Shown here one piece after another: positions 26,581 through 35,969 of a DNA stretch of 64,000 nucleotides. The stretch spans positions 839,969 through 903,968 of the forward strand of contig NZ_JAATIT010000001.1 of assembly GCF_011926545.1 (NCBI RefSeq), read 5' to 3'. Numbering within the stretch: position 1 is the stretch's first letter; each line of letters opens with the position of its first letter. Source of the stretch: Sphingopyxis italica (GTDB lineage: Bacteria; Pseudomonadota; Alphaproteobacteria; Sphingomonadales; Sphingomonadaceae). A model generated the notes under the pieces. It was not told where the DNA came from. It did no database searches and worked only from the letters and a program-made list of their open reading frames with translations. The position numbers and the translations under genes were made by a program.

Positions 26581-29500
26581 TCAGGCGGCCTTGCGATCCG
26601 CGATCCGCTGGATCGGAAATCGATCCACCAGCCGCGCGAACACGTCGGCGCCAGCAGCCCCTGCCGGCACGTAGAGCTTCAGTTGCCACGAGACGATTTC
26701 GGAAATCAAGCCAAATGCCTTCAGCCGGTCAACACCAAGATCGTTGAAGCCGGAAAGCTCGATCCGCCAGTCGTTCATGGCGCGAACGCGGCGCAGCATC
26801 TGGCCGTCCGCAAGGTGAAAGACAGCCTCGCCCTTCTGCAGAAGTTGCCACGCTTCGTCTTTTGGGAGGTCGCACGGCGTGTCGCGGATCACCGATGCCA
26901 CCCAGCCCGGCGAGACCTTGCGCCCGATGATGCGTTCGCCCTCGTCGGTCTGGAGCCGGTAGACGCGCGACGATTCCTTTGGCAGCAGCCGCCAGATGGG
27001 CAGCAGCAAGCCCGACACCATGTGCAGGGTCGACGTCTCGTAATCGGGAATGTCCGCCAGTTCGGCCTTCCAGACATCGGCGAACTGATCGCGGTCGGCA
27101 GGCTGCCAATGGCTCATGACGAAATCGGCGAGCAGCATGTGGCTGGCGTCGAGGGGCCGATGGAGCCGCACGCGCCGGTGGATTGCGCCGTCGTCATCGA
27201 TCACGCTGCGCGCGCCAAGCTTCACCGCGGCTCGCTGCGAGCGCTGGTTCACAAGCAGTTCGCCGCCGCGTGTCCGGACGAGCGCCAGTGCATCGTCAAG
27301 ATCGAGCGGCAGCACCCGCTGCTTGCGCTCGATCGTCAGAAGCTGCGTCGCCGCCCCGGTGCCGGGATGGGTGTAGATCGTCTGCCGTGCGTTCACCGCG
27401 AAGCTCTCAGCGCGCAGGGTTTCGAGGCCGATCTCATAGGTTCCCGCAGCGACCGCCGCCTCGATGCGGTGCACGAGCAGACCCTCGAAGGCCTCGAACA
27501 GGATGTTCTGGAGGTCGATCGTGAGGGCCAGCATGCGATTGAGAAAGGTGGTGATCGGGGGCAGTTCCTCGCGCAGGCAGCCATCGATATCGAGCAACGA
27601 CAATCCTGTCGCGCTTTCGAACGTCAGCAGCGAGCAGCCTTCGACCTTGGCGTTCACGATCAGCACATAGAGTTGGCGCAGTGCGTCGCGGGCATAGAAG
27701 GATTCCAGATTGTCCTCGGGCCGGAACATATTCTGCCCGCCCGTCTGACGCTGGCCGCGCGTGATCGCTCCCATCGAATCGAGCCGCCGCGCGATCGTCG
27801 ATATGAAGCGCTTCTGCGCCTTGACGTCGGTCGACACCGGACGAAACATCGGTGGCTGCTTCTGGTTCGTTCGATTTGTCCGCCCGAAGCCCTGGATCGC
27901 GGCATCCGCTTTCCATCCTGCCTCGAGCAGATAGTGAATGCGCCGCCGCTGGTTCTTCGCGCCGAGATCGGCATGATAGGATCGTCCCGTTCCGCCGGCT
28001 TCCGAGAAGATGAGGATGCGCTTCTCGTCGTCCATGAAGGCGTGGGTCTCGCCGATGTTCGCGCTGCCGGGGCGGTTCTCGACCGCGAAACGCACCTCCC
28101 CACCTTCGCCCGTCCGCGGGACGATGCGGCGCGACCGCCCCGTGACCTCGGCGACCGTCTCGGTCCCGAAATGCTGGACGATCTGGTCGAGCGCGCCGGG
28201 CACGGGGGGCAGCGCGGCGAGCTTCTCGATCATCGCATCGCGCCGCCGGCAGGCCTCGCGGCTGACGATGATGTTGCCGCCCTCGTCATAGGCGGGCCGC
28301 GAAGCAAGATTGCCCTCGCCGTCGGTGCAGGGCTCGAACAATTGGACCGGAAAGCCGTGCGCGAGATAGTCGAGCACATATTCGCGCGGCGTGATGTCGA
28401 CCGACACATCGCTCCAATCCTCCGCCGGTATTTCGGCGAGCCGGCGCTCCTGCAGCGCCTCACCGGTCGAGACGATCTGGACCACCGCCGCATGGCCCGC
28501 CTCGATATCGCGCGCGATGCTCGCAATAGCACTCGGGGTCTGCATCGCGGTGATGAGATGGTTGAAGAAGCGCTGCTTGGTGCTCTCGAACGCCGACCGC
28601 GCGGCGGACTTCGCCTGCGCATTGAGCGTGCCATGCTCGGCGCTCGTCACCCCCGCCGCCTCCATCGCCGCGGCGAGATTGTTGTGGATGACCTGGAAGG
28701 CCGCGGCGTAGCTATCGTAGATCCGGCGCTGCTCGTCGGTCAGCTTATGTTCGAGCAGTTCATATTCGACCCCGTCGAACGATAGCGACCGTGACGCGTA
28801 GAGGCCGAGCGCCTTGAGGTCGCGCGCGAGCACCTCCATCGCCGCGACACCGCCCTGCTCGATCGCGGCGACGAACTCGCCGCGCGAAGCGAACGGAAAG
28901 TCGTTCCCGCCCCACAGGCCGAGCCGCTGCGCATAAGCGAGGTTCTGCACCGTCGTCGCCCCCGTCGCCGACACATAAACGACACGCGCGTCGGGCAACG
29001 CATGCTGGAGCCGAAGCCCCGCCCGACCCTGTTGCGACGGTTTCTGGTCGCCGCGCCCGCCCTTGCCGCCTGCCGCATTGGCCATCGCATGCGCCTCATC
29101 GAAGACGATCACCCCATCGAAATCGCGGCCGAGCCATGCGGCGATCTGCTCGATCCGGCTCGCCTTGCCTTCGCGGCCCTGCGAGCGAAGCGTCGCATAG
29201 GTGGTGAAGAGGATGCCTTCGGCAAGCCGGACCGGGGTGCCCTGCCGGAAGCGCGACAGCGGCGTGACGAGCAGGCGCTCCTGCCCCAGCGCCGCCCAGT
29301 CGCGCTGCGCATCCTCAAGCAGCTTGTCCGACTTCGAGATCCAAAGCGCCCGGCGGCGGCCCTTCAACCAGTTGTCGAGAATGATCCCCGCGACCTGGCG
29401 GCCCTTGCCCGCGCCGGTCCCGTCGCCGAGGAACCAGCCGCGCCGGAACTGGACCGCCACCTCATTGTCTTCGCTCGCGGCGCTCACCACGTCCCACGTC

Positions 29501-30933
29501 TCGTCGACGGTCCACGCGCCGGACAGATGGTCGGCATGGGCCTCGCCAGCATAGATGACCGACTCAAGCTGGGCATCGGACAGGAGACCGTCGGCAGCGA
29601 GATTTTCGGGAAGATGCGGGCGATAAGAAGGCTGCGGCGGCGCGACCGACGCCATCGCCGCCGACTGAACCAGCGCGGTCGGATGGGGTGACGCCCCCGC
29701 AATGCGCAAGGACTGAAGCCCATAGGGCTCGTAGATCGCCTCGCCGAGCTGGCCGATGGGCGGCGACCACGCGATCGTCTCATAGACCAGCTCGCCCGCA
29801 GCGACGCACGCGGACTTTTCTGGTCGCACGGATCCCTTGGCAAGAGGACTGAGAGCAGTCGATGCGCCGCGGATGAACGGAGTTGCCGCTGCTGGCGCAG
29901 GCGGCGGCGGGGCCGGTCGCGGCGGCACATGGCTAGTCACCCAAACTAGCAGCGTCGCCAGGTCGGGTGCTTCCCCATGGCTCGCTGGCAGCAGGGATGG
30001 ATCGGCTGCAGGCACCTTGTCGATAACAAGCAGGCGCGTCGAGGTCGTGGTGCCATGCTTGGCATAGACTTTTCCAGCAATCGCGGCCGAAAACAGGATC
30101 TTCGCCTGCTCCTGTAATCGGACAAAACCGGCGCGGAAAGCCGCGGCCTCGGGCGCGCAATTCGCCCCGACGATCGCGACCAGCCGACCGCCGTCGCGGA
30201 GCCGCGCGAGCGCGGAGGCGATATGGCGAAGTGCAGTGCCGCGCATCGGGCGGTCGACGTGCGCCGTGGCGGAGAAAGGCGGGTTCATGAGGACGACGTC
30301 GGGGACGAAAGCAGCGTCGAGACGGTCGTCGATCGACGCGCCATCATGACGTGTGATTGGCACGGCGGGAAACAGTAGCTCGAGAAGCTCGGCGCGACCG
30401 CCGGCCAACTCGTTGAGCGCGAGGCTCGCCCCGGCAAGTTCGGCGTGGATCGCAAGCATCCCTGTCCCGGCCGACGGTTCGAGCACGCGGTCGTCAGCAT
30501 GGATCGAGGCCGCGTGCGCCGCCACAAAGGCGAGCGGCAAAGGCGTCGAGAATTGCTGAAGGGACTGGCCTTCCTCTGAGCGGCGCGTCTGGGTGGGAAT
30601 GCGGGCGGCGAGCCGCTCCCACATCGCAAGCACGCGTTGCGGCGAGCGGTTTTGCGCCGCAAGCGCGCCGCCGTAGCGGCGAAGCAACAGGACCTGCGAC
30701 GCCTCGCACGCGTCATAAGCCGCCTTCCAGTCCCAAGCACCGGCAGCATCGGTCGCGCCGAAGGCGCGTGCCATCGCCTCGCGAAGCTGGGCCGTGGAAA
30801 AGGGTTGGCCCGTCTCGAGCAGAGGCTGAAGCGCCTGGGCGGCATCGAGCAGGCGCCGGGAAGCGGGCGCGACCGAGCTGGAAGGAGCGGTCGCCGCGGC
30901 GCCGCGCGCCGCAACGGGGAAGGTCATTCGCAT
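26581..30933 (-). CDS. Strawberry-notch-type helicase with N-terminal N6-methyltransferase-like domain
   Basis: This 1450-residue fusion protein has an N-terminal methyltransferase-like fold with EPSAGTG (152-158, SAM-binding motif I) and NPPF (217-220, the motif IV of N6-adenine methylases). A Pro-rich linker (about 335-375) leads to a strawberry-notch superfamily 2 helicase with Walker A GDGTGAGKG (503-511) and DEAH (612-615). The C-terminal half contains GFGRTNRTNQ (the Q/R-rich motif VI region). Both enzymatic sites look intact. Proteins of this type are hallmarks of large plasmids and integrative elements. Proposed roles include protection from host restriction and transcription or replication remodelling. 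The start is ATG 30933 with AAGGA eight bases upstream; longer frames have no ribosome-binding site. Confidence 0.87.
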   Translation of the reverse strand: MRMTFPVAARGAAATAPSSSVAPASRRLLDAAQALQPLLETGQPFSTAQLREAMARAFGATDAAGAWDWKAAYDACEASQVLLLRRYGGALAAQNRSPQRVLAMWERLAARIPTQTRRSEEGQSLQQFSTPLPLAFVAAHAASIHADDRVLEPSAGTGMLAIHAELAGASLALNELAGGRAELLELLFPAVPITRHDGASIDDRLDAAFVPDVVLMNPPFSATAHVDRPMRGTALRHIASALARLRDGGRLVAIVGANCAPEAAAFRAGFVRLQEQAKILFSAAIAGKVYAKHGTTTSTRLLVIDKVPAADPSLLPASHGEAPDLATLLVWVTSHVPPRPAPPPPAPAAATPFIRGASTALSPLAKGSVRPEKSACVAAGELVYETIAWSPPIGQLGEAIYEPYGLQSLRIAGASPHPTALVQSAAMASVAPPQPSYRPHLPENLAADGLLSDAQLESVIYAGEAHADHLSGAWTVDETWDVVSAASEDNEVAVQFRRGWFLGDGTGAGKGRQVAGIILDNWLKGRRRALWISKSDKLLEDAQRDWAALGQERLLVTPLSRFRQGTPVRLAEGILFTTYATLRSQGREGKASRIEQIAAWLGRDFDGVIVFDEAHAMANAAGGKGGRGDQKPSQQGRAGLRLQHALPDARVVYVSATGATTVQNLAYAQRLGLWGGNDFPFASRGEFVAAIEQGGVAAMEVLARDLKALGLYASRSLSFDGVEYELLEHKLTDEQRRIYDSYAAAFQVIHNNLAAAMEAAGVTSAEHGTLNAQAKSAARSAFESTKQRFFNHLITAMQTPSAIASIARDIEAGHAAVVQIVSTGEALQERRLAEIPAEDWSDVSVDITPREYVLDYLAHGFPVQLFEPCTDGEGNLASRPAYDEGGNIIVSREACRRRDAMIEKLAALPPVPGALDQIVQHFGTETVAEVTGRSRRIVPRTGEGGEVRFAVENRPGSANIGETHAFMDDEKRILIFSEAGGTGRSYHADLGAKNQRRRIHYLLEAGWKADAAIQGFGRTNRTNQKQPPMFRPVSTDVKAQKRFISTIARRLDSMGAITRGQRQTGGQNMFRPEDNLESFYARDALRQLYVLIVNAKVEGCSLLTFESATGLSLLDIDGCLREELPPITTFLNRMLALTIDLQNILFEAFEGLLVHRIEAAVAAGTYEIGLETLRAESFAVNARQTIYTHPGTGAATQLLTIERKQRVLPLDLDDALALVRTRGGELLVNQRSQRAAVKLGARSVIDDDGAIHRRVRLHRPLDASHMLLADFVMSHWQPADRDQFADVWKAELADIPDYETSTLHMVSGLLLPIWRLLPKESSRVYRLQTDEGERIIGRKVSPGWVASVIRDTPCDLPKDEAWQLLQKGEAVFHLADGQMLRRVRAMNDWRIELSGFNDLGVDRLKAFGLISEIVSWQLKLYVPAGAAGADVFARLVDRFPIQRIADRKAA

Positions 30934-31027
30934 GGCTGAAATCCTTGGGAGAGCGGGGCTGGAATGAACCGCCCGCTGCTCTCTCCAGGATCCGGGGGTT
31001 CCCCCTTCCCGGCCCCGCCTCTCCCTC

Positions 31028-31672
31028 TCAACCGAAGCGAACCCCATCCTCGGTGAAGCCATATTCGTTGAGACGGATCATCTCGTCGATGGCCTCGTCC
31101 GACGTCAGATGCTCATATTCGTTCTGGAGCCGCCCGTAGAGCCAGCGCGCCAGGTCGCGCAGCGCCTCCTTCACATCGTCCTCGGCGTCAGCCGTCATAT
31201 CCTGGACGACCGGGCTGTCGCGCTCGACCGCAATGTCCATGCTATATTCGTGATAATAGCGACCGCGATGGCCAATGCGCGCGCGGAGCTGATAGAAGTT
31301 GCGGCGCTGAATCGAGCCAAGGGCATCGGCGATGCGATGAAGTTCGACATCCTTGGGCGCGTAACGGCGGATCGCCGCCGATGCGCCCTTGGCGTAACTG
31401 TAATCGCCTTCGAAACAGGCCCCGTCGCCCTGGCTCCAGAAACCGGAAAACCAGATGCAGGGCTTCCGGCGCGTCCCGCCGCCGAAGAGGCGCACCGAGG
31501 TCGTATCGAGACGGACCCCCAATATGTCGCAGACGCGCTCAAAATCCTCATAGACAAATTCGAACCAGTCATGGTCGAAACCGCCTTCGCGATACCAGGC
31601 GCGCGCCTTCTCCTTTGCGGCCTCCGGCAGTTTATCAATGCCATAGACGGTCGTTTCGATTATCGAGGGCAT
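31028..31672 (-). CDS. Accessory protein of integrative element, unknown function
   Basis: This 214-residue protein starts at ATG 31672 with a very good AGGAGG site five bases upstream. It is rich in aromatic residues (FDHDWFEFVYEDFERVCDILGV, then CIWFSGFWSQGDGACFEGDY) and ends with a helical acidic region. I do not recognise a catalytic motif. It looks like proteins found on sphingomonad plasmids beside strawberry-notch and ParB genes, some of which I believe carry toxin-antitoxin-stability labels, but I cannot confirm that. It lies 94 bp upstream of the helicase gene on the same strand. Confidence 0.7.
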   Translation of the reverse strand: MPSIIETTVYGIDKLPEAAKEKARAWYREGGFDHDWFEFVYEDFERVCDILGVRLDTTSVRLFGGGTRRKPCIWFSGFWSQGDGACFEGDYSYAKGASAAIRRYAPKDVELHRIADALGSIQRRNFYQLRARIGHRGRYYHEYSMDIAVERDSPVVQDMTADAEDDVKEALRDLARWLYGRLQNEYEHLTSDEAIDEMIRLNEYGFTEDGVRFG

Positions 31673-31709
31673 GAAATCCTCCTCTCAGCCCAAGGGGCCA
31701 GAAATGGGG

Positions 31710-31733
31710 AAAGCCCGGCGAGGGCCGGGCTTT
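31710..31733. terminator. Perfect hairpin between accessory genes (attenuator or bidirectional terminator)
   Basis: AAAGCCCGGC and GCCGGGCTTT pair perfectly around a 4-nt loop between two minus-strand genes. Each side ends in three A or T residues, so it can fold on either strand. The short T run makes it a weak terminator, and it could instead reduce readthrough or protect the mRNA. Confidence 0.5.
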
Positions 31734-31764
31734 CGCAGTCGGTGAACGATGGTCTGGACAGGCG

Positions 31765-32265
31765 TCAGCCAGGGGCGTCGCCCGACAGGCGGGCGATGGC
31801 CTCTTCGAGCCATCCCGCCGTCGAGACCGATTCGATTTCGTCCGCCGTGATCAGCGTCGCGGCGCCGCCGAAACCGTCGGGCCGCATTTTCGAGCAGGTC
31901 CATGCGGCCTCGACCTCGACATGGTCGAGCGCCGAACGGCGGATGATGTCCTGAAAAATGCCCTCGAAGCCGATCACCGACATATCGAGTTCGAGCTCGG
32001 CATCGTCGGCATCGCATTTGGCAATCTCCTGCCGGACGAGATCGGCAAGGCCGCTTGCGACACCGTCATCTTCGGTGAGCAGCGCCTTCACCTCCGCGAG
32101 GTCCAGGAACAGCAGATCGTTCGGACCATGGCCGGCGCAGAAATAGACATCGTCGCCGACATCCTCATGATCGAATATCTGGCCGAGAACCTTATATTCG
32201 AGCGCGGTCATCGCAGTGCGCGGGATATCCGGACGGATAACGGTCTGGGAAAAATAATCAGCCAT
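31765..32265 (-). CDS. Accessory protein of integrative element, unknown function
   Basis: This is a 166-residue acidic protein starting at ATG 32265 and overlapping the end of the preceding gene by eight bases. Features are a segment YFCAGHGPNDLLFLDLAEVKALL, an acidic helix DLVRQEIAKCDADDAELELD and a C-terminal WTCSKMRPDGFGGAATLIT. There is no membrane segment, signal peptide or enzyme motif that I recognise. Overlap with its neighbour suggests coupled translation. Its place in the ParB-to-helicase block suggests a backbone function such as anti-restriction or maintenance, but that is only inferred. Confidence 0.65.
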   Translation of the reverse strand: MADYFSQTVIRPDIPRTAMTALEYKVLGQIFDHEDVGDDVYFCAGHGPNDLLFLDLAEVKALLTEDDGVASGLADLVRQEIAKCDADDAELELDMSVIGFEGIFQDIIRRSALDHVEVEAAWTCSKMRPDGFGGAATLITADEIESVSTAGWLEEAIARLSGDAPG

Positions 32266-32764
32266 GGCTCGCCTCCCGCGGTGCGGCCGCGCTTTCCGCC
32301 GCCGCCGGTACCGGCGGCGGATCGCCCTCGACAACCAGCGGCGGCACTGCGAATTCCGCGGTGTCGAAATAGGCCATCGCAGCCTCGATCGAGCCGAGCT
32401 CGACGAGCAGACGGCGATCGAGCAGGACCCGGTCGCTTTCATCGATCATATAGCTGTCGACCGTACCCGAGCCGCGGTAGACGAGCCGCTCGGGCGACCA
32501 TTCGCCGGGATAGCTGCCCGACCAACGGACAAAGGGCAGACTTTTCTCGACGCAGAAGGCCTCGAGATTGTCGATCTTGCCCCAGGCGCAACTCTCGTCG
32601 AACAGCGCGAGCGGCTGGCCCACGACGCGGCTTTCGGCGTCGAAGGGCTCGCCGCCCCATTCGGGCGACAGGCCCTCAAAGGCGATGATATGGAGCAGCT
32701 CTGCGAAAACTGGAGCAGAGATTTCGCCGCCGATCTCGATCGATGCGGGAACGCGATCAGCCAT
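32258..32764 (-). CDS. Accessory protein of integrative element, unknown function
   Basis: This 168-residue protein uses ATG 32764, chosen over an ATG four codons upstream because GGAGG sits five bases before it. It is mostly acidic, with segments SIEIGGEISAPVFAELLHII and LPFVRWSGSYPGEWSPERLVYRG, and ends in an Ala/Pro-rich tail. I recognise no domain. It starts 126 bp after the ParB stop, beyond a terminator-like hairpin, and its end overlaps the next gene. The sequence suggests a small cytoplasmic protein. Confidence 0.65.
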   Translation of the reverse strand: MADRVPASIEIGGEISAPVFAELLHIIAFEGLSPEWGGEPFDAESRVVGQPLALFDESCAWGKIDNLEAFCVEKSLPFVRWSGSYPGEWSPERLVYRGSGTVDSYMIDESDRVLLDRRLLVELGSIEAAMAYFDTAEFAVPPLVVEGDPPPVPAAAESAAAPREASHG

Positions 32765-32821
32765 GACAGCCTCCATCGTTGGAGCGGCGAATGGGATTTG
32801 AATTATTCATGTCAGGTCTCC

Positions 32822-32858
32822 AAAAAAGGGCCCGGCCCGGCATCGCTGCCGGGTCCGA
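32822..32858 (-). terminator. Terminator-like hairpin after parB
   Basis: On the minus strand CCCGGCA pairs with TGCCGGG around a 4-nt loop, followed by GC-rich bases and six T residues (A run at 32822-32827). It lies just past the ParB stop at 32890 and before the next minus-strand gene, so it may partly separate the two transcripts. Confidence 0.55.
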
Positions 32859-32889
32859 GGTTCGATTGTCAGTGATGGGCGGAAGCCGA

Positions 32890-35016
32890 TTATTCGGCCG
32901 CGACAGGCAGTTCGGCGTCGTTCGCGCCGTCCAGTTCGACTGCATCCTCGGCAAGGAAAGGAGGCAATTCTGAGTCGGCGGGATCGCCCTCCGCGTCGCC
33001 GAGTTCAGCATCGTCGAGCCCCGGCGTGCGCATCGGCTCAGGAAGCCAGGCCGCATCTTCGAGAAGCCGTTCCGCCTCGCGCGCCATGTCGGCCTTCTTG
33101 AGATGATCGATCATCTCGGCAAATTGCGTCCCGCGCGCCTCGGCGACGTCGGCGAGGATCCGCGGTTTCGTCACCGAGCGGAAATAGCCCTCGACCGTCG
33201 GCCGCCAGCCCGCTGCAACGAGATCGAGCCCAACCGCCCGCGCCAGCACATCGCTGTGCGCGATCCGGCGCGCCACGCCGTGCGCCGAGATGCGGCCATT
33301 GTCGTATTTGGGAACGATCTCGGCCTGGGCATTGACGCAGAGCGAGGTGCAGTGCGCGAGGAGTTTCGCCTGCTCCTCGCCGTCGAGGGTCAGCAGAAAG
33401 TCCCAAAGCTCCTTGTCGTCCTGCGGGAGCCGCTCTTTCCATGCCGACGCGCGCGCGTCGATCGCCTGCGCCGGCGCGCAATCGCGCAGGTTCGTCGGCG
33501 CGTTGCTGAAATAGACGCGGTTCGCCGCGATCTCGACGCAACTTTCGCGGGTAGCGGAATAGAAACAGCCGAGAACAAGGGCATGGAGCACCGCAGCGAA
33601 GGCAATGGCCGGATCCTGGGCAAAGGCGTCCTGGAGCGCGAGCGTGCGCCATGCGGTGAGATCCGACACGAGGCGATCGGGAAGCGGACGCAGCGCATCG
33701 GATTCGTCTTCGCCATCGCTGCCCACAGGCGGTATGACGTGATCGCCATCCCCGCCGCCACGCAGGCCGGACCCTTCGCCCCCTGCTTCCGTTTCCGGAT
33801 CAGCCTCGCCATCGGCCAGTTCCCGCTCCGGCTCGTCCTCAGCCCGCACGAACCCGCGCTCGTTCCGCACCGATCCGTCGCGGTCGATCGAGACGAAGGC
33901 GCCAGCGCGTCCCATCTCGGCGGGATCGAAGACGAGCGGGCGGTCGACGAGCGCGCCGAGTTCGGCGTCGATGGCATCGATCCGCGCATGCACTTCGGCG
34001 GGCACGTCCGGCACCTCGGACCATTGCTCGCAAAGCGCCTCGCTTTCAGCCTCGAGTGCGGCGACGCGGGCCTGTTCATCGTCGGTCATCGGGACCTCCG
34101 TGCGGTCGATCGCGCGCAGGTCGCGCGTCGCGTCCCACGGCAGGTCGATCGAGGTGGTCACCCATTTCCAGCCCTCGGCGAGAATGCGCTCGCCTTCAGC
34201 TTTCAATCTTTCGTCGACCAGCCGGTCGAGCAGCGCCGGGTCGGTGAGCCAGCCGCCTCCGTCGGCCTCAAACAAGTCGCGCACCACGCCGCCGCCTGCC
34301 GTGACATAGGTATCGACGCCGACGAACGCTGCGCGCTTGTCGGTGACCCTTACGCTGTCCTCGGTGAGTTTCTGGCGGATGAAGCCGGGGCTCTTGTTGA
34401 AACTGTGATCGAGCTGCGCCCAGAGCTCCTCCTGGCGCTGATGATCGTCGGCGACGGTGAAGGCCATCAACTGGTCGAGCGTCATCCCGTCGTCGGCATA
34501 GATGTCGTGGAGCTTCGGTGACACCGCGGCGAGCTTCAGCCGCTGGCGCACGACCGCGGGGGTGGTGAAATGATGCGCCGCGATCGCCTCGACATCGTCG
34601 CCCTTGTCGACCATCGCCTGCATCGCGCGAAACTGGTCGAGCGGATGGAGGCTCTCGCGCATGGCATTTTCGGCGAAACTGTCGTCCTCGGCGAGAATAT
34701 CGCTGTCCGCCGCGCGCACGACGCAGGGGATTGGCGCATCATTCGCGAGACGCTTCCGCTTCACCAGCAGTTCGAGCGCGCGATAGCGCCGCCCCCCGGC
34801 CGGTATTTCATAGCGGCCCGTCTCCTTTCCCGAGGCGTCGCGTTCGGGCCGGACGTTGAGGCTCTGGAGCAGGGTTCGCCGGTCGATATCGTCGGCGAGC
34901 GCCTCGACCGACACGCCGGCTTTCACCCGCCGGACATTGGACTGGGAGAGAAACAGCCGGTCGAACGGGATGTCGCGCGACGGGCTGAGGATGAGTTTCG
35001 GGGCCTGTCTGGCCAT
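32890..35016 (-). CDS. parB: ParB/RepB/Spo0J-family protein of integrative element
   Basis: This 708-residue protein starts at ATG 35016 (GGAG seven bases upstream). The N-terminal ParB/Srx-type domain has RYEIPAGGRRYRALELL (68-84, box II GGRRYRA) and ENAMRESLHPLDQ (116-128, box III). A helix-turn-helix follows at about 138-165 (DVEAIAAHHFTTPAVVRQRL). The rest is long and acidic, with a Gly/Glu-rich linker near 400-450, far longer than chromosomal ParB (about 300 residues). Plasmid-type ParB of this length lacks a partner ParA here. It may bind centromere-like sites, act as a nuclease-like or regulatory protein, or work with a distant ParA. Confidence 0.85.
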   Translation of the reverse strand: MARQAPKLILSPSRDIPFDRLFLSQSNVRRVKAGVSVEALADDIDRRTLLQSLNVRPERDASGKETGRYEIPAGGRRYRALELLVKRKRLANDAPIPCVVRAADSDILAEDDSFAENAMRESLHPLDQFRAMQAMVDKGDDVEAIAAHHFTTPAVVRQRLKLAAVSPKLHDIYADDGMTLDQLMAFTVADDHQRQEELWAQLDHSFNKSPGFIRQKLTEDSVRVTDKRAAFVGVDTYVTAGGGVVRDLFEADGGGWLTDPALLDRLVDERLKAEGERILAEGWKWVTTSIDLPWDATRDLRAIDRTEVPMTDDEQARVAALEAESEALCEQWSEVPDVPAEVHARIDAIDAELGALVDRPLVFDPAEMGRAGAFVSIDRDGSVRNERGFVRAEDEPERELADGEADPETEAGGEGSGLRGGGDGDHVIPPVGSDGEDESDALRPLPDRLVSDLTAWRTLALQDAFAQDPAIAFAAVLHALVLGCFYSATRESCVEIAANRVYFSNAPTNLRDCAPAQAIDARASAWKERLPQDDKELWDFLLTLDGEEQAKLLAHCTSLCVNAQAEIVPKYDNGRISAHGVARRIAHSDVLARAVGLDLVAAGWRPTVEGYFRSVTKPRILADVAEARGTQFAEMIDHLKKADMAREAERLLEDAAWLPEPMRTPGLDDAELGDAEGDPADSELPPFLAEDAVELDGANDAELPVAAE

Positions 35017-35140
35017 GGGCTTTCTCCATGACGGGCCGCCGCGAGACACTCTCCCGGCTCCTGGACCCGTCACGAAGGCGCCAGCCCCCCTCTTCCTCCC
35101 GGGGGCCGCGCGTGGCGGTCCCGGCAGGCGGCCAGGCGCG

Positions 35141-35542
35141 TCAGCCGCGCCCCGAAAGTCGTTCGACCGCGCGCCGGAGCCTTTGCTCCCCCAACACGAT
35201 CGACCCCGCTCGCCGCGCCGCTTCGGCATAAGCCGATAGCGGGTGGCTTGCCGTGAAGTGGAGGTCGCGTTCGATCGTGAGGCCGAACGGAAGGCGGACG
35301 GACTCGAGTTCGGACAGCGCGAAGCTGCCGAGTTCGGGGCAGCCGAAGCCGAGATCGGCGAGGCCGAAGAAAATACCGTCCGCATCGATCTCGGTCGCGA
35401 GCCAGGTCGCCGCGCCGACGGGGCTGAACAGGCGGACGACCGGTTTGGGGTCCGGCTCGCGTTCGCCGCGCGAAAGCGTGTCGATCCGGGTGGCCAGATT
35501 GGCGCGAAGCTGCGCCTCGAGCGCGGGGGTCAAGAGTTTCAT
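35141..35542 (-). CDS. DUF2958 domain protein
   Basis: This 133-residue protein begins MKLLTPALEAQLRANLATR and contains VRLFSPVGAATWLATEID and FFGLADLGFGCPELGSFALSELE, the recognisable DUF2958 pattern found on plasmids and integrative elements. The function is unknown. ATG 35542 is chosen because the sequence upstream is Arg/Pro-rich and not protein-like. It is divergent from the LexA-box operon, and the 234 bp between starts must carry both promoters. It is 124 bp upstream of parB on the same strand. Confidence 0.8.
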   Translation of the reverse strand: MKLLTPALEAQLRANLATRIDTLSRGEREPDPKPVVRLFSPVGAATWLATEIDADGIFFGLADLGFGCPELGSFALSELESVRLPFGLTIERDLHFTASHPLSAYAEAARRAGSIVLGEQRLRRAVERLSGRG

Positions 35543-35751
35543 GGTACTTTCTCCTGGGGCGACCGGCGGCGAGCCTCTCTCGCCGCGCGCGGTCCGCCGC
35601 CCAGGGGCGGGCCATCTCTTCCTCGCCGGTTTCTGGCGTTGCCGGTGGCGGCCGCGCGCCCCGGACCGGGCGGCGACGGGCGGCAGCGGCAGCAAGCGCC
35701 CGCTGACCACGCAGGCCGCCCGCGCTGTCCCGGTCACCCACTTGCCAAATT

Positions 35752-35766
35752 GTTCTCTCTATGTTC
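35752..35766 (+). promoter_or_regulatory. LexA (SOS) box upstream of the SRAP operon
   Basis: The sequence GTTC-TCTCTAT-GTTC is a perfect match to the direct-repeat GTTC-N7-GTTC LexA box of alphaproteobacteria. It ends ten bases before the ATG at 35777, where a bound repressor would block transcription of the four-gene operon that includes the SOS-response-associated peptidase. An SRAP gene downstream agrees with SOS control. Confidence 0.75.
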
Positions 35767-35776
35767 TCATTAGGGC

Positions 35777-35968
35777 ATGGACAATATCGATACTGCCCGA
35801 GTCGCAGAGACCATCCTTTCCGCCCCTGGCTGGGCGCGCGTGGGTATCACCGCGCCGACGAATCACATCCGTGTCGAGGCCGCGTTCGAACTCGCGCGTG
35901 CGATCGTCGAGAGCGTGCGGGCCGGCGCGGAGCCCACGAGCCCCGACCGGCTCGGACTTTCCCTGTGA
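35777..35968 (+). CDS. Small DUF6771-like protein, first gene of SOS-type operon
   Basis: This 63-residue protein contains ARVAETILSAPGWARVGITAP and RVEAAFELARAIVESV, the pattern I associate with DUF6771 proteins of sphingomonad plasmids. It is helical and soluble, with no enzyme motif. It starts ten bases after the LexA box and its stop is followed one base later by the GTG of the next gene. The role is unknown; SOS induction is inferred from the operator. Confidence 0.68.
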   Translation: MDNIDTARVAETILSAPGWARVGITAPTNHIRVEAAFELARAIVESVRAGAEPTSPDRLGLSL

Positions 35969-35969
35969 C

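Noticed and set aside
25951..28785. Long plus-strand open frame (944 codons) opposite the Toprim and helicase genes
   Set aside because: Antisense shadow of two genes with intact motifs and ribosome-binding sites.
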